Assembly: GCF_017874375.1 (NCBI RefSeq)
Contig: NZ_JAGGLK010000002.1
Coordinates: forward strand, 372,001 to 436,000
Reading direction: 5' to 3'
Source of the DNA: Methanohalophilus levihalophilus
Lineage (GTDB): Archaea > Halobacteriota > Methanosarcinia > Methanosarcinales > Methanosarcinaceae
Length of the DNA: 64,000 bases
Shown here one piece after another: positions 8,077 to 16,575 of this stretch. Under the pieces are notes generated by a model that worked only from the letters and a program-made list of their open reading frames with translations, ran no database searches and was not told the origin of the DNA. The position numbers were made by a program, and so were the translations under genes. Each line of letters opens with the position of its first letter. Positions within the stretch are counted from its first letter, which is position 1.

Positions 8077-9033
8077 ATGCAATCCAAGAACACTTTTTTT
8101 CAGGGGAAGTTAATTCTCGCCCCTATGGCTGATGTTACAAACCGGGCTTACAGGATCCTCTGCAAAAGGTATGGAGCCGACTATTGCATTACGGAAATGG
8201 TGAATGCAGATGCCATTTTGCATGCTGATTCCGGAGCACTTGGCAGGGCGGAATCCGCTGACGAAGAAGGCCCCTACGGAATACAGCTGTTTGGCAGCAA
8301 TCCGGAAACAATGGGGGAGGCCGCTGCAATTCTAACTGAGAAATTCATGCCTTCAAGTATTGACATCAATTTCGGCTGCCCGTCTTCCGCTATAATGAGT
8401 TGTGGTGCAGGCTCGGCTCTTCTGGGGTCTCCGGATAAAATCTATTCTATTGTAGAATCTGTTTCAGAAGCTACCGAGATTCCGATAACTGCGAAAATAC
8501 GAATTCTTGACAATATCGATGATACGCTGGAAATTGCCAGAAAAATCGAATCTTCCGGTGCATGTGCACTGGCCGTTCATGGCCGGACTGCAAAAATGGG
8601 TTACTCGGGAGTTGCGAATCATGAGTTTACCCGCCGGATATGTGAGGAAGTTTCAATTCCTGTTATTGCAAACGGGGATATTGTGGATGGTCCGAAAGCT
8701 GCAGAGGTACTTGAATATACAGGTTGTCAGGCATTGATGATCGGGAGGGCTGCCATGGGAGATCCTGATATTTTCCATCGAATCGGCTCTTATCTTGAGA
8801 ATGGTGAAATTGTTCAGGCCCCTGCTTGTGAGGATAAATTGACCTGCCTTTCAGAGTACCTCAAGTTGCTTGAGGAGTTTGATCTTGTCTCCCATGTGAA
8901 TCTGCAGGCACATTCGGGATGGTTTTTGAAGGGGCTCAAAGGTGCGAGGAAAATGCGTTCATCTTTGCAGGGTGTACGAGACCCGGAAATAATTCTGGAG
9001 AATCTTAGAAGGATATGCTCTGAAGGTGTCTAA
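8077..9033 (+). CDS. tRNA-dihydrouridine synthase family protein
   Basis: A 318-residue FMN TIM-barrel enzyme of the Dus family, which reduces uridine to dihydrouridine in tRNA D loops. Diagnostic segments: LAPMADVTNRAYR, TEMVNADAI, IDINFGCPS (the catalytic cysteine in GCPS), VHGRTAKMGYSG, VIANGDIVDG and MIGRAAMGDP. Archaeal paralogues of unclear position specificity exist, so no symbol is given. Starts at ATG 8077, 24 bases after the DUF1284 gene. Confidence 0.88.
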   Translation: MQSKNTFFQGKLILAPMADVTNRAYRILCKRYGADYCITEMVNADAILHADSGALGRAESADEEGPYGIQLFGSNPETMGEAAAILTEKFMPSSIDINFGCPSSAIMSCGAGSALLGSPDKIYSIVESVSEATEIPITAKIRILDNIDDTLEIARKIESSGACALAVHGRTAKMGYSGVANHEFTRRICEEVSIPVIANGDIVDGPKAAEVLEYTGCQALMIGRAAMGDPDIFHRIGSYLENGEIVQAPACEDKLTCLSEYLKLLEEFDLVSHVNLQAHSGWFLKGLKGARKMRSSLQGVRDPEIILENLRRICSEGV

Positions 9034-9078
9034 ACGACAGTCTGAAATGATAGGAGTGTTTATCATCTGTTCTTAGAT

Positions 9079-9095
9079 CACAATTCTCAATTGTG
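9079..9095. repeat. Short perfect inverted repeat CACAATT-CTC-AATTGTG
   Basis: Seven-base arms with a three-base spacer, 45 bases after the dus stop codon. It could be a weak hairpin or an operator; no run of T follows directly. Nothing further supports a role. Confidence 0.35.
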
Positions 9096-9158
9096 TGTAT
9101 TTTGCCTTGGTTTAATTCATTGAAGCTTTCTATTGAAATTATGGGGGTTATAGCAAGT

Positions 9159-9176
9159 CCCCGAAATATATTTATT
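9159..9176 (+). promoter_or_regulatory. Candidate promoter for the 9.2-9.5 kb transcript
   Basis: The segment ccccgaaatatatttatt contains a strong BRE-TATA pair (CGAAA then TATATTTA). Transcription would begin near 9200, ahead of the mini-ORF and structured element and more than 500 bases before porC. This is the best TATA box in the 680-base gene-free stretch. Confidence 0.45.
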
Positions 9177-9330
9177 CAGTCACCTATTTATTGATCAATG
9201 TTATCATTGTGTGGAGGTTACATTTAGTATCGGCATAGAGATCAGCATTTTAAGTCTTCTTATGAACTTGATTTCGAGGTTTTTGTCTCATTTTAAGTTC
9301 AAACTTCAAAACGTACATGGAGGAATAAGA

Positions 9331-9384
9331 ATGATTGCAAAATTGGTTTCTGAATTGAGTAGGGGCGTCGGCGCGGAGGTATAA
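9331..9384 (+). CDS. 17-residue mini-ORF with a strong ribosome binding site (possible leader peptide)
   Basis: ATG at 9331 is preceded by GGAGGAATAAG, the best Shine-Dalgarno sequence in this intergenic region. The peptide would be MIAKLVSELSRGVGAEV, ending at TAA 9382-9384, inside the loop of the first small hairpin of the structured element. The overlap of the ORF end with base-paired RNA is what one expects of a leader peptide that could affect folding, but the ORF could also be chance. Confidence 0.3.
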   Translation: MIAKLVSELSRGVGAEV

Positions 9385-9497
9385 AACCTCCCTATTCATT
9401 CTTTATGCTAGGTATTAATTGTGACAAGCCACGTTCGACGCCCACTTCGGTGGAGCAAGAGGGCTTCAAAGCCCTCCTCCGCACAAATCATCTTTTT
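9363..9497 (+). ncRNA. Structured RNA element or IS200/IS605-type PATE relic with T-run
   Basis: Nested pairings are visible: GGGCGTCG (9363-9370) pairs perfectly with CGACGCCC (9436-9443); GGAGG (9375-9379) pairs with CCTCC (9387-9391); CCAC-TTCG-GTGG (9442-9453) is a UUCG tetraloop hairpin; GAGGGC (9459-9464) pairs with GCCCTC (9471-9476). GCGGAGG (9373-9379) can instead pair with CCTCCGC (9476-9482), excluding the second stem. Six T follow at 9492-9497. It may be a small RNA, a leader attenuator, or a small palindrome-ended transposon remnant; subterminal hairpins are typical of IS200/IS605 ends. No transposase is present. Confidence 0.5.
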
Positions 9498-9545
9498 TAG
9501 TTGGCAAGGAATCTATCCCGATTCCTATTTCAGTTTGATGTATAT

Positions 9546-9562
9546 GGTAGATTAATCTTACC
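9546..9562. promoter_or_regulatory. Near-palindrome GGTAGATTAATCTTACC, possible operator
   Basis: GGTAGATT and AATCTTACC are complementary apart from one unpaired base. It lies about 45 bases before the likely porC promoter. A regulator site is possible but unproven. Confidence 0.3.
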
Positions 9563-9590
9563 AATTCAAAATATTCGAACGTTGTCATCA

Positions 9591-9608
9591 CCGAAAGACT
9601 AAATAGTA
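9591..9608 (+). promoter_or_regulatory. Candidate porCDAB promoter
   Basis: CCGAAAG followed by ACTAAATAGTAA gives a BRE-like and a weak TATA-like element, placing a transcription start near 9630-9635 and a leader of about 90 bases before ATG 9727. The TATA match is imperfect, so the upstream promoter near 9160 may also feed the operon. Confidence 0.35.
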
Positions 9609-9726
9609 ATAATGATTGTACACCATTAAACATTGCAGATAGGAGTCCCTAACATTTTTTGACATGTGGCGAGGCTCTGATGTAATATTATCAATCTAAT
9701 TTCCGTTATTATTGTGGAGAGTTAAC

Positions 9727-10272
9727 ATGAAAGAAATTCGGATACACGGAAGAGGAGGACAGGGCTCGGTAACTGCTGCTGAGTTATTGGCCGTTGCTGC
9801 TTTTGAAGATGGCCAGTTCAGCCAGGCCTTCCCAGCCTTCGGTGTGGAGAGGCGTGGTGCTCCGGTTCAGGCCTTCACTCGTATAAGTGATGTTCCTATC
9901 AGGCTCAGGAGTCAGGTTTACGAACCAGATTACGTAATTGTACAGGATCCAACTCTGCTTGAAGTCGTGGACATTGCAAGCGGTGCCAAAGATACTGGTG
10001 TTATCATCATCAACAGTGACTTTGACCCAGAGGAATTTGACCTTAATACAAAAGCAAAAGTCATGACTGTAAACGCTACAAAAGTCGCTCTTGACATTAT
10101 TGGCAGACCAATTGTTAACACTGTTTTGCTCGGTGCATTCGCAGGTGCAACCGGTGAAATCCAGCCGGATTCCATTGTGCGTGCAGTCAAGGAAAGGTTC
10201 CCGGGCAAGATCGGGGACAAAAACGCAGAGGCTTTACTTGAAGCTTACAACCAGATCAGAGGTGATGCATGA
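9727..10272 (+). CDS. porC: Pyruvate:ferredoxin oxidoreductase, gamma subunit
   Basis: A 181-residue gamma subunit of the 2-oxoacid:ferredoxin oxidoreductase family. The start is ATG 9727 with TGGAGAG upstream; an in-frame TTG at 9712 is not needed. The segments [20 protein letters not shown] and [16 protein letters not shown] are family hallmarks. It is the first gene of four overlapping genes encoding the gamma-delta-alpha-beta pyruvate synthase of methanogens, which makes pyruvate from acetyl-CoA and CO2 with reduced ferredoxin. Substrate is inferred from subunit sizes and order; a related 2-oxoacid enzyme is less likely. Confidence 0.9.
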   Translation: MKEIRIHGRGGQGSVTAAELLAVAAFEDGQFSQAFPAFGVERRGAPVQAFTRISDVPIRLRSQVYEPDYVIVQDPTLLEVVDIASGAKDTGVIIINSDFDPEEFDLNTKAKVMTVNATKVALDIIGRPIVNTVLLGAFAGATGEIQPDSIVRAVKERFPGKIGDKNAEALLEAYNQIRGDA

Positions 10273-10532
10273 TGAGTATCAGGCTTGGCGGAGTTTGCGA
10301 ACCAGGTTCTACCCGCGTAAACAAGACCGGTGGATGGAGAACATTCAGACCCGTGTATGATTATGACAAGTGCATCAAATGCAAATTGTGTGAACTGTTA
10401 TGCCCTGACATGTCAGTACTTGAATGGGAAGACGGTTATTTCCAATTCGACTATGATTTCTGCAAAGGATGCGGCATTTGTGCAAATGAATGTCCAAAAG
10501 ATGCAATCTCCATGGTACTGGAGGAGAAATAA
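10269..10532 (+). CDS. porD: Pyruvate:ferredoxin oxidoreductase, delta subunit (2x[4Fe-4S])
   Basis: An 87-residue ferredoxin-like subunit with two CxxCxxCxxxCP motifs: [12 protein letters not shown] and [12 protein letters not shown]. It carries electrons between the thiamine-diphosphate centre and external ferredoxin. The N-terminal [15 protein letters not shown] is typical of PorD. The start overlaps the porC stop in ATGATG (10269); a second ATG follows at 10272. Coupled translation with porA (TAATG at 10530-10534). Confidence 0.92.
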   Translation: MMSIRLGGVCEPGSTRVNKTGGWRTFRPVYDYDKCIKCKLCELLCPDMSVLEWEDGYFQFDYDFCKGCGICANECPKDAISMVLEEK

Positions 10533-11746
10533 TGGCAGTTATTCGTGATCTTAACAAGGATAAAATGGATGTTGTGGAAGGTTCCTATGCGGTTGCTCAC
10601 TCTGTAAAAGTGTGTAAACCAAATGTAATCTCAGCATATCCAATCACTCCACAAACTCACATTGTGGAAGACCTGTCACAATTCATGGCCGACGGTGAAA
10701 TACCAAACTGTGAATATATCATGGTAGAGTCCGAATTCTCTGCACTCTCCGCTCTGGTTGGTTCCGCGGCAGTAGGTGCAAGATGTTACTCTGCTACCAC
10801 ATCACAGGGTCTGGAACTCATGCATGAGATACTTTTCAATGTATCCGGTATGAGGCTTCCAATCGTCATGACAATTGCCAACAGGGCTGTTAGTGCTCCA
10901 ATCAATATCTGGAATGACCAGCAGGATTCAATCTCCCAGAGGGATACCGGCTGGATACAGCTTTATGCTGAAGATCTTCAGGAAGCTTCTGACATGACTG
11001 CACAGGCATATAAGATAGCTGAGGACAAGGACGTCATGCTTCCGGCAATGGTCTGCATGGATGGTTTCATTCTTTCTCACGTTTATGAACCTCTGGTGCT
11101 TCTTGAGCAGGATCTCGTGGATGAATATCTTCCTCCATACAATCCTGAATTAACACTTGATTCAAAGAACCCAATGACTTTCGGAGCATTTGCTGATCCG
11201 GAGAGCTACACTGAATTCAGGTATCTCCAGCAGAAGGCGATGAACAATGCTCTTGCCAAGATTGAGGAAGCTGCAAGCGACTTCCAGAAGGTCTTTGGCC
11301 GTTACTATGGCGGACTTGTTGACGAGTATGAAACCGAAGATGCCGAAATTATCCTGATGGCAATGGGTTCAGTTATCGGAACAATCAAGGATACAATTGA
11401 TGCTCTCAGAGCAAAAGGTGTGAAGGTAGGTCTTCTTAAGGTAAGATCTTTCAGGCCTTTCCCGGTTGAAGCTATCCACAATGTTATCAAAAACGCAAAA
11501 GTCGTTGTTGCAATTGACAAGAATATTTCTCTTGGTCTCAATGAAGGTGCCCTTTTCACCGAAACCAAGGCAAGTCTCTACAACACCAGTATTGATGTGC
11601 CGGTTATCGGCCGTATGATTGGTCATGGTGGCCGTGACATTCCGGTAAGCACCATTGAGAAGATTGTTGATGAAGCAGCAAACGTTATGAAATCAGGTAT
11701 ATCGGTCGAGAGCCAGTATGCTGATTTGAAGGAGGAATTGCTATGA
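10532..11746 (+). CDS. porA: Pyruvate:ferredoxin oxidoreductase, alpha subunit
   Basis: A 404-residue alpha subunit. ATG 10532 overlaps the porD stop and is preceded by GGAGGAG, so the longer open frame from 10490 is rejected. Segments [38 protein letters not shown] and the C-terminal transketolase-like region ([22 protein letters not shown]) are diagnostic. It works with PorB in thiamine diphosphate binding and catalysis. It overlaps porB by four bases (ATGA). Confidence 0.93.
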   Translation: MAVIRDLNKDKMDVVEGSYAVAHSVKVCKPNVISAYPITPQTHIVEDLSQFMADGEIPNCEYIMVESEFSALSALVGSAAVGARCYSATTSQGLELMHEILFNVSGMRLPIVMTIANRAVSAPINIWNDQQDSISQRDTGWIQLYAEDLQEASDMTAQAYKIAEDKDVMLPAMVCMDGFILSHVYEPLVLLEQDLVDEYLPPYNPELTLDSKNPMTFGAFADPESYTEFRYLQQKAMNNALAKIEEAASDFQKVFGRYYGGLVDEYETEDAEIILMAMGSVIGTIKDTIDALRAKGVKVGLLKVRSFRPFPVEAIHNVIKNAKVVVAIDKNISLGLNEGALFTETKASLYNTSIDVPVIGRMIGHGGRDIPVSTIEKIVDEAANVMKSGISVESQYADLKEELL

Positions 11747-12621
11747 GTTTCCTTTTTGAAGCAGGGCACAGAGGATGTGCAGGCTGCTGTGACGCAATGG
11801 TAGCCAAGTTTGTCCTGATGGCTGCAGGCGAGGACTGTATTGTCATATCCCCGACGGGATGTCTTGAGGTTATGACCACTCCTTACCCTGAATCCTCATG
11901 GGGCGTTCCATGGATTCATTCATTGTTTGAGAATGCCGGTTCAGTTGCTTCAGGTGTTGAAGCCGGACTTAAGGCACTGGGCAAGTTCGAGAAGACAAAA
12001 GTTATCGCAATGGGCGGTGACGGCGCGACTCTTGATATCGGAATGCGTGGTATTTCCGGTGCATTCGAAAGAGGCCATGATATGACCTATGTCTGTATTG
12101 ACAACGAGGCATACATGAACACCGGTGTCCAGAGAAGTGGTGCAACACCATTTGACGCATCCACAACCACCAGTCCTGCAGGTTCCGAATCTTTCGGAAA
12201 CCCACGTCCAAAGAAGGACATGCCTGCTATTATGGCCGCACATGGTTCTCCGTATATTGCAACATGTTCACTTGGTTATCCAAAGGACTTGATCAAGAAG
12301 GTCAAGAAGGCCCTTGAAGTTGAAGGTCCAACCTATATCCATGCACATGCACCATGTACAACAGGATGGGGATTCGATACTTCCAAGACCGTGGAAATTG
12401 CCAAGCTGGCAGTCCAGACCGGTCTCTGGCCACTGTATGAAATGGAAGACGGTGAAATTACTTCAGTGAAGAAAATAGGCAAGCAGAAAAAGCCTGTTGA
12501 GGATTACCTGAAGATGCAGCGCAGGTTCAAACACCTGTTCACAAAAGAAGGCGGTGACGAGGAACTTAAGAAGATCCAGGCACTTGCCGACGAAAATATT
12601 GTTAAGTTCGGGTTAGAATAA
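11743..12621 (+). CDS. porB: Pyruvate:ferredoxin oxidoreductase, beta subunit
   Basis: A 292-residue thiamine-diphosphate-binding beta subunit. The N-terminal CAGC motif ([16 protein letters not shown]), later GCLE and the C-terminal cysteine in PCTTGWG supply ligands of the proximal [4Fe-4S] cluster. The ThDP motif [13 protein letters not shown] with [17 protein letters not shown] is intact. Last gene of the operon; a C/T-rich run follows the stop at 12622-12655 and may act as a terminator. Confidence 0.93.
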   Translation: MSFLFEAGHRGCAGCCDAMVAKFVLMAAGEDCIVISPTGCLEVMTTPYPESSWGVPWIHSLFENAGSVASGVEAGLKALGKFEKTKVIAMGGDGATLDIGMRGISGAFERGHDMTYVCIDNEAYMNTGVQRSGATPFDASTTTSPAGSESFGNPRPKKDMPAIMAAHGSPYIATCSLGYPKDLIKKVKKALEVEGPTYIHAHAPCTTGWGFDTSKTVEIAKLAVQTGLWPLYEMEDGEITSVKKIGKQKKPVEDYLKMQRRFKHLFTKEGGDEELKKIQALADENIVKFGLE

Positions 12622-12655
12622 ACCCGACTCTTCTCTTCTTTTTTCTTTTTCCAGA
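12622..12655 (+). terminator. Pyrimidine-rich terminator of porCDAB
   Basis: After the porB stop the plus strand reads almost only T and C (tcttctcttcttttttcttttt). Archaeal intrinsic termination uses such T-rich runs. No hairpin precedes it. Confidence 0.4.
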
Positions 12656-12764
12656 TTTAATTGAGCTCTGGCTCTGGAAATATCTGAGTTGTTGTTTTTT
12701 GCAAAAAAAGGATGAAAGTGAAGATTTTGGGACAAATGATTTGTTGTCCCGTAGTATAATTTAA

Positions 12765-13058
12765 TTATTCGACTTCTATCTCAATGCCACCTAATTTCCC
12801 GGCTACACCGTTATATATTGGGGCAGTAATTATACCAGCAGCGAACCCCATCACTCCGTAAATAAGTGGAAGCAGGAGAAGTGATCCAATTCCCGGCATT
12901 GTTCCAGCCGCCGTGGTTTCGGGGCCAATGCCAAAACCAATCGGAAATGACATAATGGTCATGTAAATTCCGACTATAACACCCAGGATGCCATGGATTA
13001 TTCCTAAAATCTTCGCAAGGGAAAGAGCACCGATTTTTTTAATAGATACAGCTGTCAT
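12765..13058 (-). CDS. DUF3566-like small membrane protein
   Basis: A 97-residue protein with two long hydrophobic segments (about 12-40 and 57-80) and a short acidic tail. The opening TAVSIKKIGALSLAKILGII and the GAVAGIITAPIYN-like end resemble DUF3566 transmembrane proteins. Function unknown. A single gene with a possible upstream Shine-Dalgarno AGGAGG (complement of cctcct at 13067-13072). Confidence 0.6.
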   Translation of the reverse strand: MTAVSIKKIGALSLAKILGIIHGILGVIVGIYMTIMSFPIGFGIGPETTAAGTMPGIGSLLLLPLIYGVMGFAAGIITAPIYNGVAGKLGGIEIEVE

Positions 13059-13297
13059 TTTTCGTACCTCCTGACTACTCTAATTAAAATACAAATAAAA
13101 TATATTAACCTATTCATAGTAAAAGAATTGGCAAAATTTGTCCCATCCGGACTATATCTCCTAAGGTAATCAATGGAGTTTATTCGCTCATGTTTTCATG
13201 GGCAAAGGGAGGTATTTTCACATTGTTCCCGGCAACCGTTCCAATTGCGGCTATACAGGTGGTTTTGGAGACGTATACTCCGTATTAGAAAAAACGA

Positions 13298-14206
13298 TTA
13301 CTTCGCCTTTAGAAAATCCATTTCTTCCAGAATCATGCCAAGTATCTTGTGACGCACTGTTTCCCTTTCATCAAAAGTTGATCTGTAGTAAGCTGTCAGT
13401 TTTAGTCCGTCACTATCGGAATCCAGCACCAGTTTCATGTTTATGTTCTCAACTTCTCTGGCTTTCTCAACAACACTGGTAATCCTTGTTTTGAGATCCT
13501 TGGGGATTTCTTCCAGATAATAATCAAAAGTTGATTCAAAAGCGCTTACACCATAGTTTTTAATGGGTTTTTCCAGGAATACTTTGTTTGGTATTTTGTA
13601 ATATCCTCCGTGCCTGGATGGATATATTACTACGTAAAAAAGGCCGATATGTTTTACCTGCCCCTCTTCCTCTCCCACATTTATGTAATCCCCAATTTTA
13701 AACGGTTTTTTTGTTAGCAGTATGAACCAGATAAAATATGAAAGGATGACGTCCCTTATGGCAAAAGCAAATCCGGTAGCAATAAGACCCAGGAATATCA
13801 CGATGTTTTGTGAGCTTATTCCAACCTGCCAGAAAATAATGACAGTTGCCAGTACATAAACAAAGGCAATGTATATCTTGCTGAGTAGTATTTTTTCTTC
13901 CCTTTTTCCCACGCTCTCAAACCAGTTTGGAATGATATTCACGGTGAATTTGAGGAATATGGTGGCTAATGCATAGGAAATCAATACAATGTCCACCAAT
14001 TTCAGGAAATCAAGAATAATATCCGGAATTGTTACCCACAATTGACTATCGGCAATAAGAACAATAGATATGGGGAGGATGAAAAACAGGAATATAATTA
14101 TGATATGATTTAGCAATTTATTGGAAATTTTAGTTTTCACATGCTCTTTTTTGAATTTTCTCCGGAACGTTTTCTTCTCGGAGGGGTTCGTTGAATCCAT
14201 TTCCAT
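13298..14206 (-). CDS. MscS-family mechanosensitive channel
   Basis: A 302-residue protein with a basic N-terminus, three or four membrane segments and the MscS pore-lining/beta-domain transition at about 130-200 (GLIATGFAFAIRDVILSYF, then PFKIGDYINVGEEEGQVKHIGLFYVVI). Such channels open under membrane tension to release osmolytes. The start ATG 14206 has GAAGG upstream; ATG 14200 is an alternative. A second, longer MscS-type gene is at 29028. The upstream 13059-13297 region shows nothing firm. Confidence 0.85.
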   Translation of the reverse strand: MEMDSTNPSEKKTFRRKFKKEHVKTKISNKLLNHIIIIFLFFILPISIVLIADSQLWVTIPDIILDFLKLVDIVLISYALATIFLKFTVNIIPNWFESVGKREEKILLSKIYIAFVYVLATVIIFWQVGISSQNIVIFLGLIATGFAFAIRDVILSYFIWFILLTKKPFKIGDYINVGEEEGQVKHIGLFYVVIYPSRHGGYYKIPNKVFLEKPIKNYGVSAFESTFDYYLEEIPKDLKTRITSVVEKAREVENINMKLVLDSDSDGLKLTAYYRSTFDERETVRHKILGMILEEMDFLKAK

Positions 14207-14284
14207 TTGCCTTCTTTTCTTGAAATGACCCTTAATAGCAGTTCTAGTTTAAAAACTAGCGTATTCTTCTCTTCAGAGCAGGAT

Positions 14285-15721
14285 TCAGGAGTGGGAATTC
14301 ACGACAACGTCTTCTCTCTTCATCCTTCTTTCCCTTTCTCTCAGATTAGATTCCAGACGCTCTTCTTCTGCGGTTTTTTCTCCTCCAACCCACCTGTCAA
14401 CAACCGTGCATGCCACAATATCTCCTGTCACATTGACGGAAGTGCGGCTCATATCCAGAATACGGTCTACGCCTATTATGAGAGCAATACCACTTGCCGG
14501 AATGCCTACGCTGTTTAATATCATGGCAAGGATTACAATTCCCACCCCCGGAGTTGCCGGGGTTCCGATGGATGCTCCCACTACGGTTATCATGATTATG
14601 GCGAGTTCCCCAATTCCCAGATCCACACCAAAAACCTGAGCAAGGAATACGGCAGCAACGCTCTGGTACAGTGCTGTTCCGTTCATGTTGATAGTTGCTC
14701 CCAGCGGGATGACAAACTGGGACACAGAAGGCCTGACGTTAAGTTTCTCTTCCGCAGTTTTAATTGAGAGGGGCATGACTGCAGCAGAACTTGATGTGGA
14801 AAATGCCAGCAGGAGCAAGTCACGTACTGATTGTAAAAACTTCATAGGATTCATTTTTGTTAAGACAAAAACAATGATCAGGTAAATCAGCATCATAATC
14901 AGCAGGCCGGCAAGCACTGTTCCCACATACACAGTCATGCCCAGAAGGGTGTCAATTCCCAGATTAATCGTGAATTTTGTCAACAGGCCAAATACAGCAA
15001 ACGGTGCCAATAGCATGCTCCATTTTACAACTGTCATGGTGACTTCCTGTACTGAACCCAGCAGTTCCAGGAGTGGTTTGGAGCTTGCAGGTGCCATGGA
15101 AACAAGTGCGATCCCTATAATTACTGAGAACATGACAACCTGCAGCATTTGTCCTGTCACAAGGGCACTTAACGGATTAGTCGGAAGCAGCGTTCCAACA
15201 AGTCCCTGAACATCGGAAAGCGATGGCATATCCATTTCATTCTGCGGAGTGACATATGCTGAATTTTCCATAGTTGACTGGAGTATGTCACCGCTCAGAA
15301 ACATGCCCGGCTGCACAAGTGTTGCTATGCCAAGACCTATGATGATGGCGATTGCGGTGGTTGCCAGGAAAAATGCTACGGTTCTAAGTCCCATCTTACG
15401 CAATTGCTCCATATTCTCACCGGATGCAATTCCACGGATAATGGATGCAAAAACAAGAGGAACAACGATCATTTGTAGCAATGCCAGGAATATGTAACCA
15501 GGGATGGCTATCCACTCCCCTATTATGTTTGCTGTGTCTGGCGCTATAAATCCAGCCGACGGTCCCAGCAACAGGCCGGCGATAATTCCCAGAAACATCC
15601 CCAACAATATCTTAAGCCATAGTCTCTCCTTGATAAGGGCTTGAAGCTGATAGCTTAGGTTTTTGAGGGAACGTGGGTGTATTACCTCCAGGGGGTGGAA
15701 GATTTTTCGATTCATTTTCAT
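14285..15721 (-). CDS. Dicarboxylate/amino acid:cation symporter (DAACS family)
   Basis: A 478-residue transporter of the GltP/DctA family. Family motifs are clear: the serine-rich re-entrant loop AFSTSSSAAVMPLS, GATINMNGTALYQ (NMDGT-like motif, here NMNGT), and GTPATPGVGIV followed by GVDRILDMSRTSVNVTGD. Eight membrane helices and two re-entrant loops are expected. The long N-terminal cytoplasmic extension (about 35 residues) and the charged C-terminal tail are a little unusual. The driving ion (Na+ or H+) cannot be told. In-frame ATG codons at 15721 and 15715 are both possible starts. Confidence 0.9.
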   Translation of the reverse strand: MKMNRKIFHPLEVIHPRSLKNLSYQLQALIKERLWLKILLGMFLGIIAGLLLGPSAGFIAPDTANIIGEWIAIPGYIFLALLQMIVVPLVFASIIRGIASGENMEQLRKMGLRTVAFFLATTAIAIIIGLGIATLVQPGMFLSGDILQSTMENSAYVTPQNEMDMPSLSDVQGLVGTLLPTNPLSALVTGQMLQVVMFSVIIGIALVSMAPASSKPLLELLGSVQEVTMTVVKWSMLLAPFAVFGLLTKFTINLGIDTLLGMTVYVGTVLAGLLIMMLIYLIIVFVLTKMNPMKFLQSVRDLLLLAFSTSSSAAVMPLSIKTAEEKLNVRPSVSQFVIPLGATINMNGTALYQSVAAVFLAQVFGVDLGIGELAIIMITVVGASIGTPATPGVGIVILAMILNSVGIPASGIALIIGVDRILDMSRTSVNVTGDIVACTVVDRWVGGEKTAEEERLESNLRERERRMKREDVVVNSHS

Positions 15722-15804
15722 TTAACCTATATCCTGAGGAGTTTTAACTATTACCTTCGTTAGCTATTCTTTGAATAGTTGTAACAAAATCCCATATCTT
15801 TATT

Positions 15805-16467
15805 ATGGCATGCGAAGTATGTAATAACATGGTCTCCGACAACCGATCCAATTTTCCCGCTATCTGGGAGATCCTGCAAAATGAATACCCTAATCCCCAA
15901 CCTGCACTTCATTTTAACAATCCTCTTGAGTTACTTGTTGCAACCATTCTGTCCGCCCAGTGCACCGATGCGCAGGTGAACATGGTTACAGAGAAGCTTT
16001 TCAAAAAGTACAGGTCTGTAGAGGATTTCGCGAATGCCGATCAGGAAACCCTTGAAAAGGAAATCTATTCCACCGGTTTTTACCGCAACAAGGCGAAACA
16101 TGTCAGGGAAAGTGCACAACTCATCATCACGGAATTCGGCAGTGAGGTCCCAAACACCATGGAAGACTTGCTGAAACTTCCGGGAGTTGCCCGCAAGACT
16201 GCTAATATTGTGCTTGCACGGGGTTTTGGGGTTGTTGATGGTGTGGCAGTTGATACTCATGTTAAACGTCTCTCAGGGAGGCTTGGATTTAGCAAAAACA
16301 AAGATCCTGTGAAAATCGAGCAAGACCTGATGCAACTCACGAGGCGGGAAGAATGGGATGATCTTTCCATGACCCTAATCCTGCACGGGCGCAATGTCTG
16401 CGATGCCCGCAAGCCGAAGTGCGATATTTGTAAGATTAGTGAGCTTTGTCCTTCGAGTCTGGTTTGA
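15805..16467 (+). CDS. nth: Endonuclease III (DNA glycosylase/AP lyase)
   Basis: A 220-residue base-excision repair enzyme for oxidised pyrimidines. The helix-hairpin-helix LPGVARKTANIVLA includes the catalytic lysine, and VAVDTHVKRLSGRLG carries the catalytic aspartate. A C-terminal [4Fe-4S] loop is present as C-x6-C-x2-C-x5-C (CDARKPKCDICKISELC). Length matches the family. ATG 15829 is an alternative start, giving the more usual N-terminus. Confidence 0.93.
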   Translation: MACEVCNNMVSDNRSNFPAIWEILQNEYPNPQPALHFNNPLELLVATILSAQCTDAQVNMVTEKLFKKYRSVEDFANADQETLEKEIYSTGFYRNKAKHVRESAQLIITEFGSEVPNTMEDLLKLPGVARKTANIVLARGFGVVDGVAVDTHVKRLSGRLGFSKNKDPVKIEQDLMQLTRREEWDDLSMTLILHGRNVCDARKPKCDICKISELCPSSLV

Positions 16468-16517
16468 ATAGCTACGCATGTACTACAAACCAAATCACAT
16501 TTACTACATTTGCACTA

Positions 16518-16532
16518 TAAAGATTATATTTT
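16518..16532 (+). promoter_or_regulatory. TATA box of the lipoprotein gene
   Basis: The sequence aaagattatattttt lies 20-25 bases before the hairpin at 16545, so the transcript would begin close to the first base of that hairpin. Confidence 0.4.
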
Positions 16533-16544
16533 TATAATGTAAGC

Positions 16545-16575
16545 ACTTCTACTCCATTACTTACGGAGTGGAAGT
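16545..16575 (+). promoter_or_regulatory. 5' UTR hairpin that hides the ribosome binding site
   Basis: ACTTCTACTCC (16545-16555) pairs with GGAGTGGAAGT (16565-16575), 10 of 11 positions, with a nine-base loop. The 3' arm holds the GGAG Shine-Dalgarno sequence and ends exactly at the ATG (16576). Folding would block ribosome access, so control by temperature, a ligand or a protein is possible. Confidence 0.5.

Noticed and set aside
13190-13288. A 32-codon frame (MFSWAKGGIFTLFPATVPIA...) before the MscS gene, ending in TAG
   Set aside because: No good ribosome binding site, readthrough of its TAG leads into antisense of the MscS gene and a second TAG, and no family resemblance. A second pyrrolysine gene is not supported.
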